Source: Alloprevotella sp. Lung230 (GTDB lineage: Bacteria > Bacteroidota > Bacteroidia > Bacteroidales > Bacteroidaceae). From it: a stretch of DNA of 64,000 nucleotides. Below the pieces are notes generated by a model. The model did not search any database. It was not told the origin of the DNA and was given only the letters and a program-made list of their open reading frames with translations. Where the stretch lies: assembly GCF_014385435.1 (NCBI RefSeq), contig NZ_JACSUD010000001.1, forward strand, positions 1 to 64,000. The letters run 5' to 3'. The translations under genes were made by a program, and so were the position numbers. Shown here in pieces: positions 63,859-64,000 of the stretch; within the stretch, counting starts at the first letter, position 1; every line of letters starts with the position of its first letter.

Positions 63859-64000
63859 ATGAAGCCACTTTTCACCCTGAGCCTCCTCACGGCACTCCCA
63901 CTCTGTGCCCAAGCGCACACGGCGATGCCGGCAGCGGCCGACAGCGTGCAACGCGACACCGTGAAGCTCGAAAGCGCCCTCATCGTGGGCCAGCGCCAGA
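63859..64000 (+). CDS. Probable TonB-dependent receptor (3' truncated by window edge)
   Basis: The first 47 residues are visible: signal peptide MKPLFTLSLLTALPLCAQA, then a short linker and DTVKLESALIVGQRQ, which resembles the start of the plug domain of TonB-dependent receptors (LEEVVVTGQR-type). The rest lies outside the window, so the assignment rests on one motif. Confidence 0.5.
   Translation, partial: MKPLFTLSLLTALPLCAQAHTAMPAAADSVQRDTVKLESALIVGQRQ

Overview
The window is a stretch of chromosome from a member of the Bacteroidota, most likely order Bacteroidales. The genus is uncertain; an oral or gut Prevotella, Alloprevotella or Porphyromonas relative would fit. The evidence is the housekeeping set itself: bamD, Bacteroidetes-type rpoZ and a DUF4293-type gene in a row; DUF4270 lipoprotein next to a short GT5 protein; MenG; a GH92 mannosidase. 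At least a dozen intergenic regions also carry the Bacteroidetes promoter -7 box TAnnTTTG, usually with TTG/TTTG 19-20 bp upstream. Coding DNA is moderately GC-rich, so many long antisense ORFs are only shadows.

Layout. 1-7.6 kb: truncated metallo-hydrolase, Tyr/Asn/Gly-rich secreted protein, HAD phosphatase, queD-queE, lepA, pheS, a GT2 glycosyltransferase. 7.6-10.1 kb: a UvrD-like helicase interrupted by a DEDDh exonuclease domain. 10.5-17.4 kb (minus): outer-membrane barrel protein, TamB, prfC. 17.8-21.1 kb: pheT and a YebC-type regulator. 21.2-27.7 kb (minus): UDP-glucose dehydrogenase, tRNA-Glu, and a TolC-HlyD-two-permease efflux operon with no ATPase gene. 28.3-36.1 kb: sulfatase-type phosphotransferase, acyltransferase, TsaC-type protein, ClC channel, menG, aroE, ZIP transporter. 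36.3-42.9 kb (minus): CCA/poly(A) enzyme, rplM-rpsI-rpsB-tsf, ogt, YitT protein. 43-48.7 kb: acyl-CoA synthetase, bamD, rpoZ, DUF4293, ssb, PPTase. 48.7-56.5 kb: LysM glucosaminidase, dnaG, an unknown gene, four tRNAs, sugar nucleotidyltransferase, DUF4270, short GT5. 57-64 kb: ThrE-type exporter, pta-ackA, GH92, and the start of a probable TonB-dependent receptor.

The genes mostly serve core functions: translation (LepA, RF3, PheST, EF-Ts, S2, S9, L13), replication (DnaG, SSB), envelope biogenesis (BamD, TamB, efflux) and acetate fermentation (Pta-AckA). No phage, integrase, transposase, CRISPR-Cas or recognised defence cassette is visible.

The least expected content is between genes. Six intergenic loci carry short arrays of three or four near-palindromic units with a strict 21- or 22-bp period, falling into three sequence families with two copies each. 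Separately, two ~195-bp MITE-like elements with matching ends lie in opposite orientation; one ends exactly at the ssb start codon. A third element of about 240 bp is bounded by a 14-bp inverted repeat and contains an alternating purine-pyrimidine tract. These dispersed repeats are the best candidates for something undescribed in this window.
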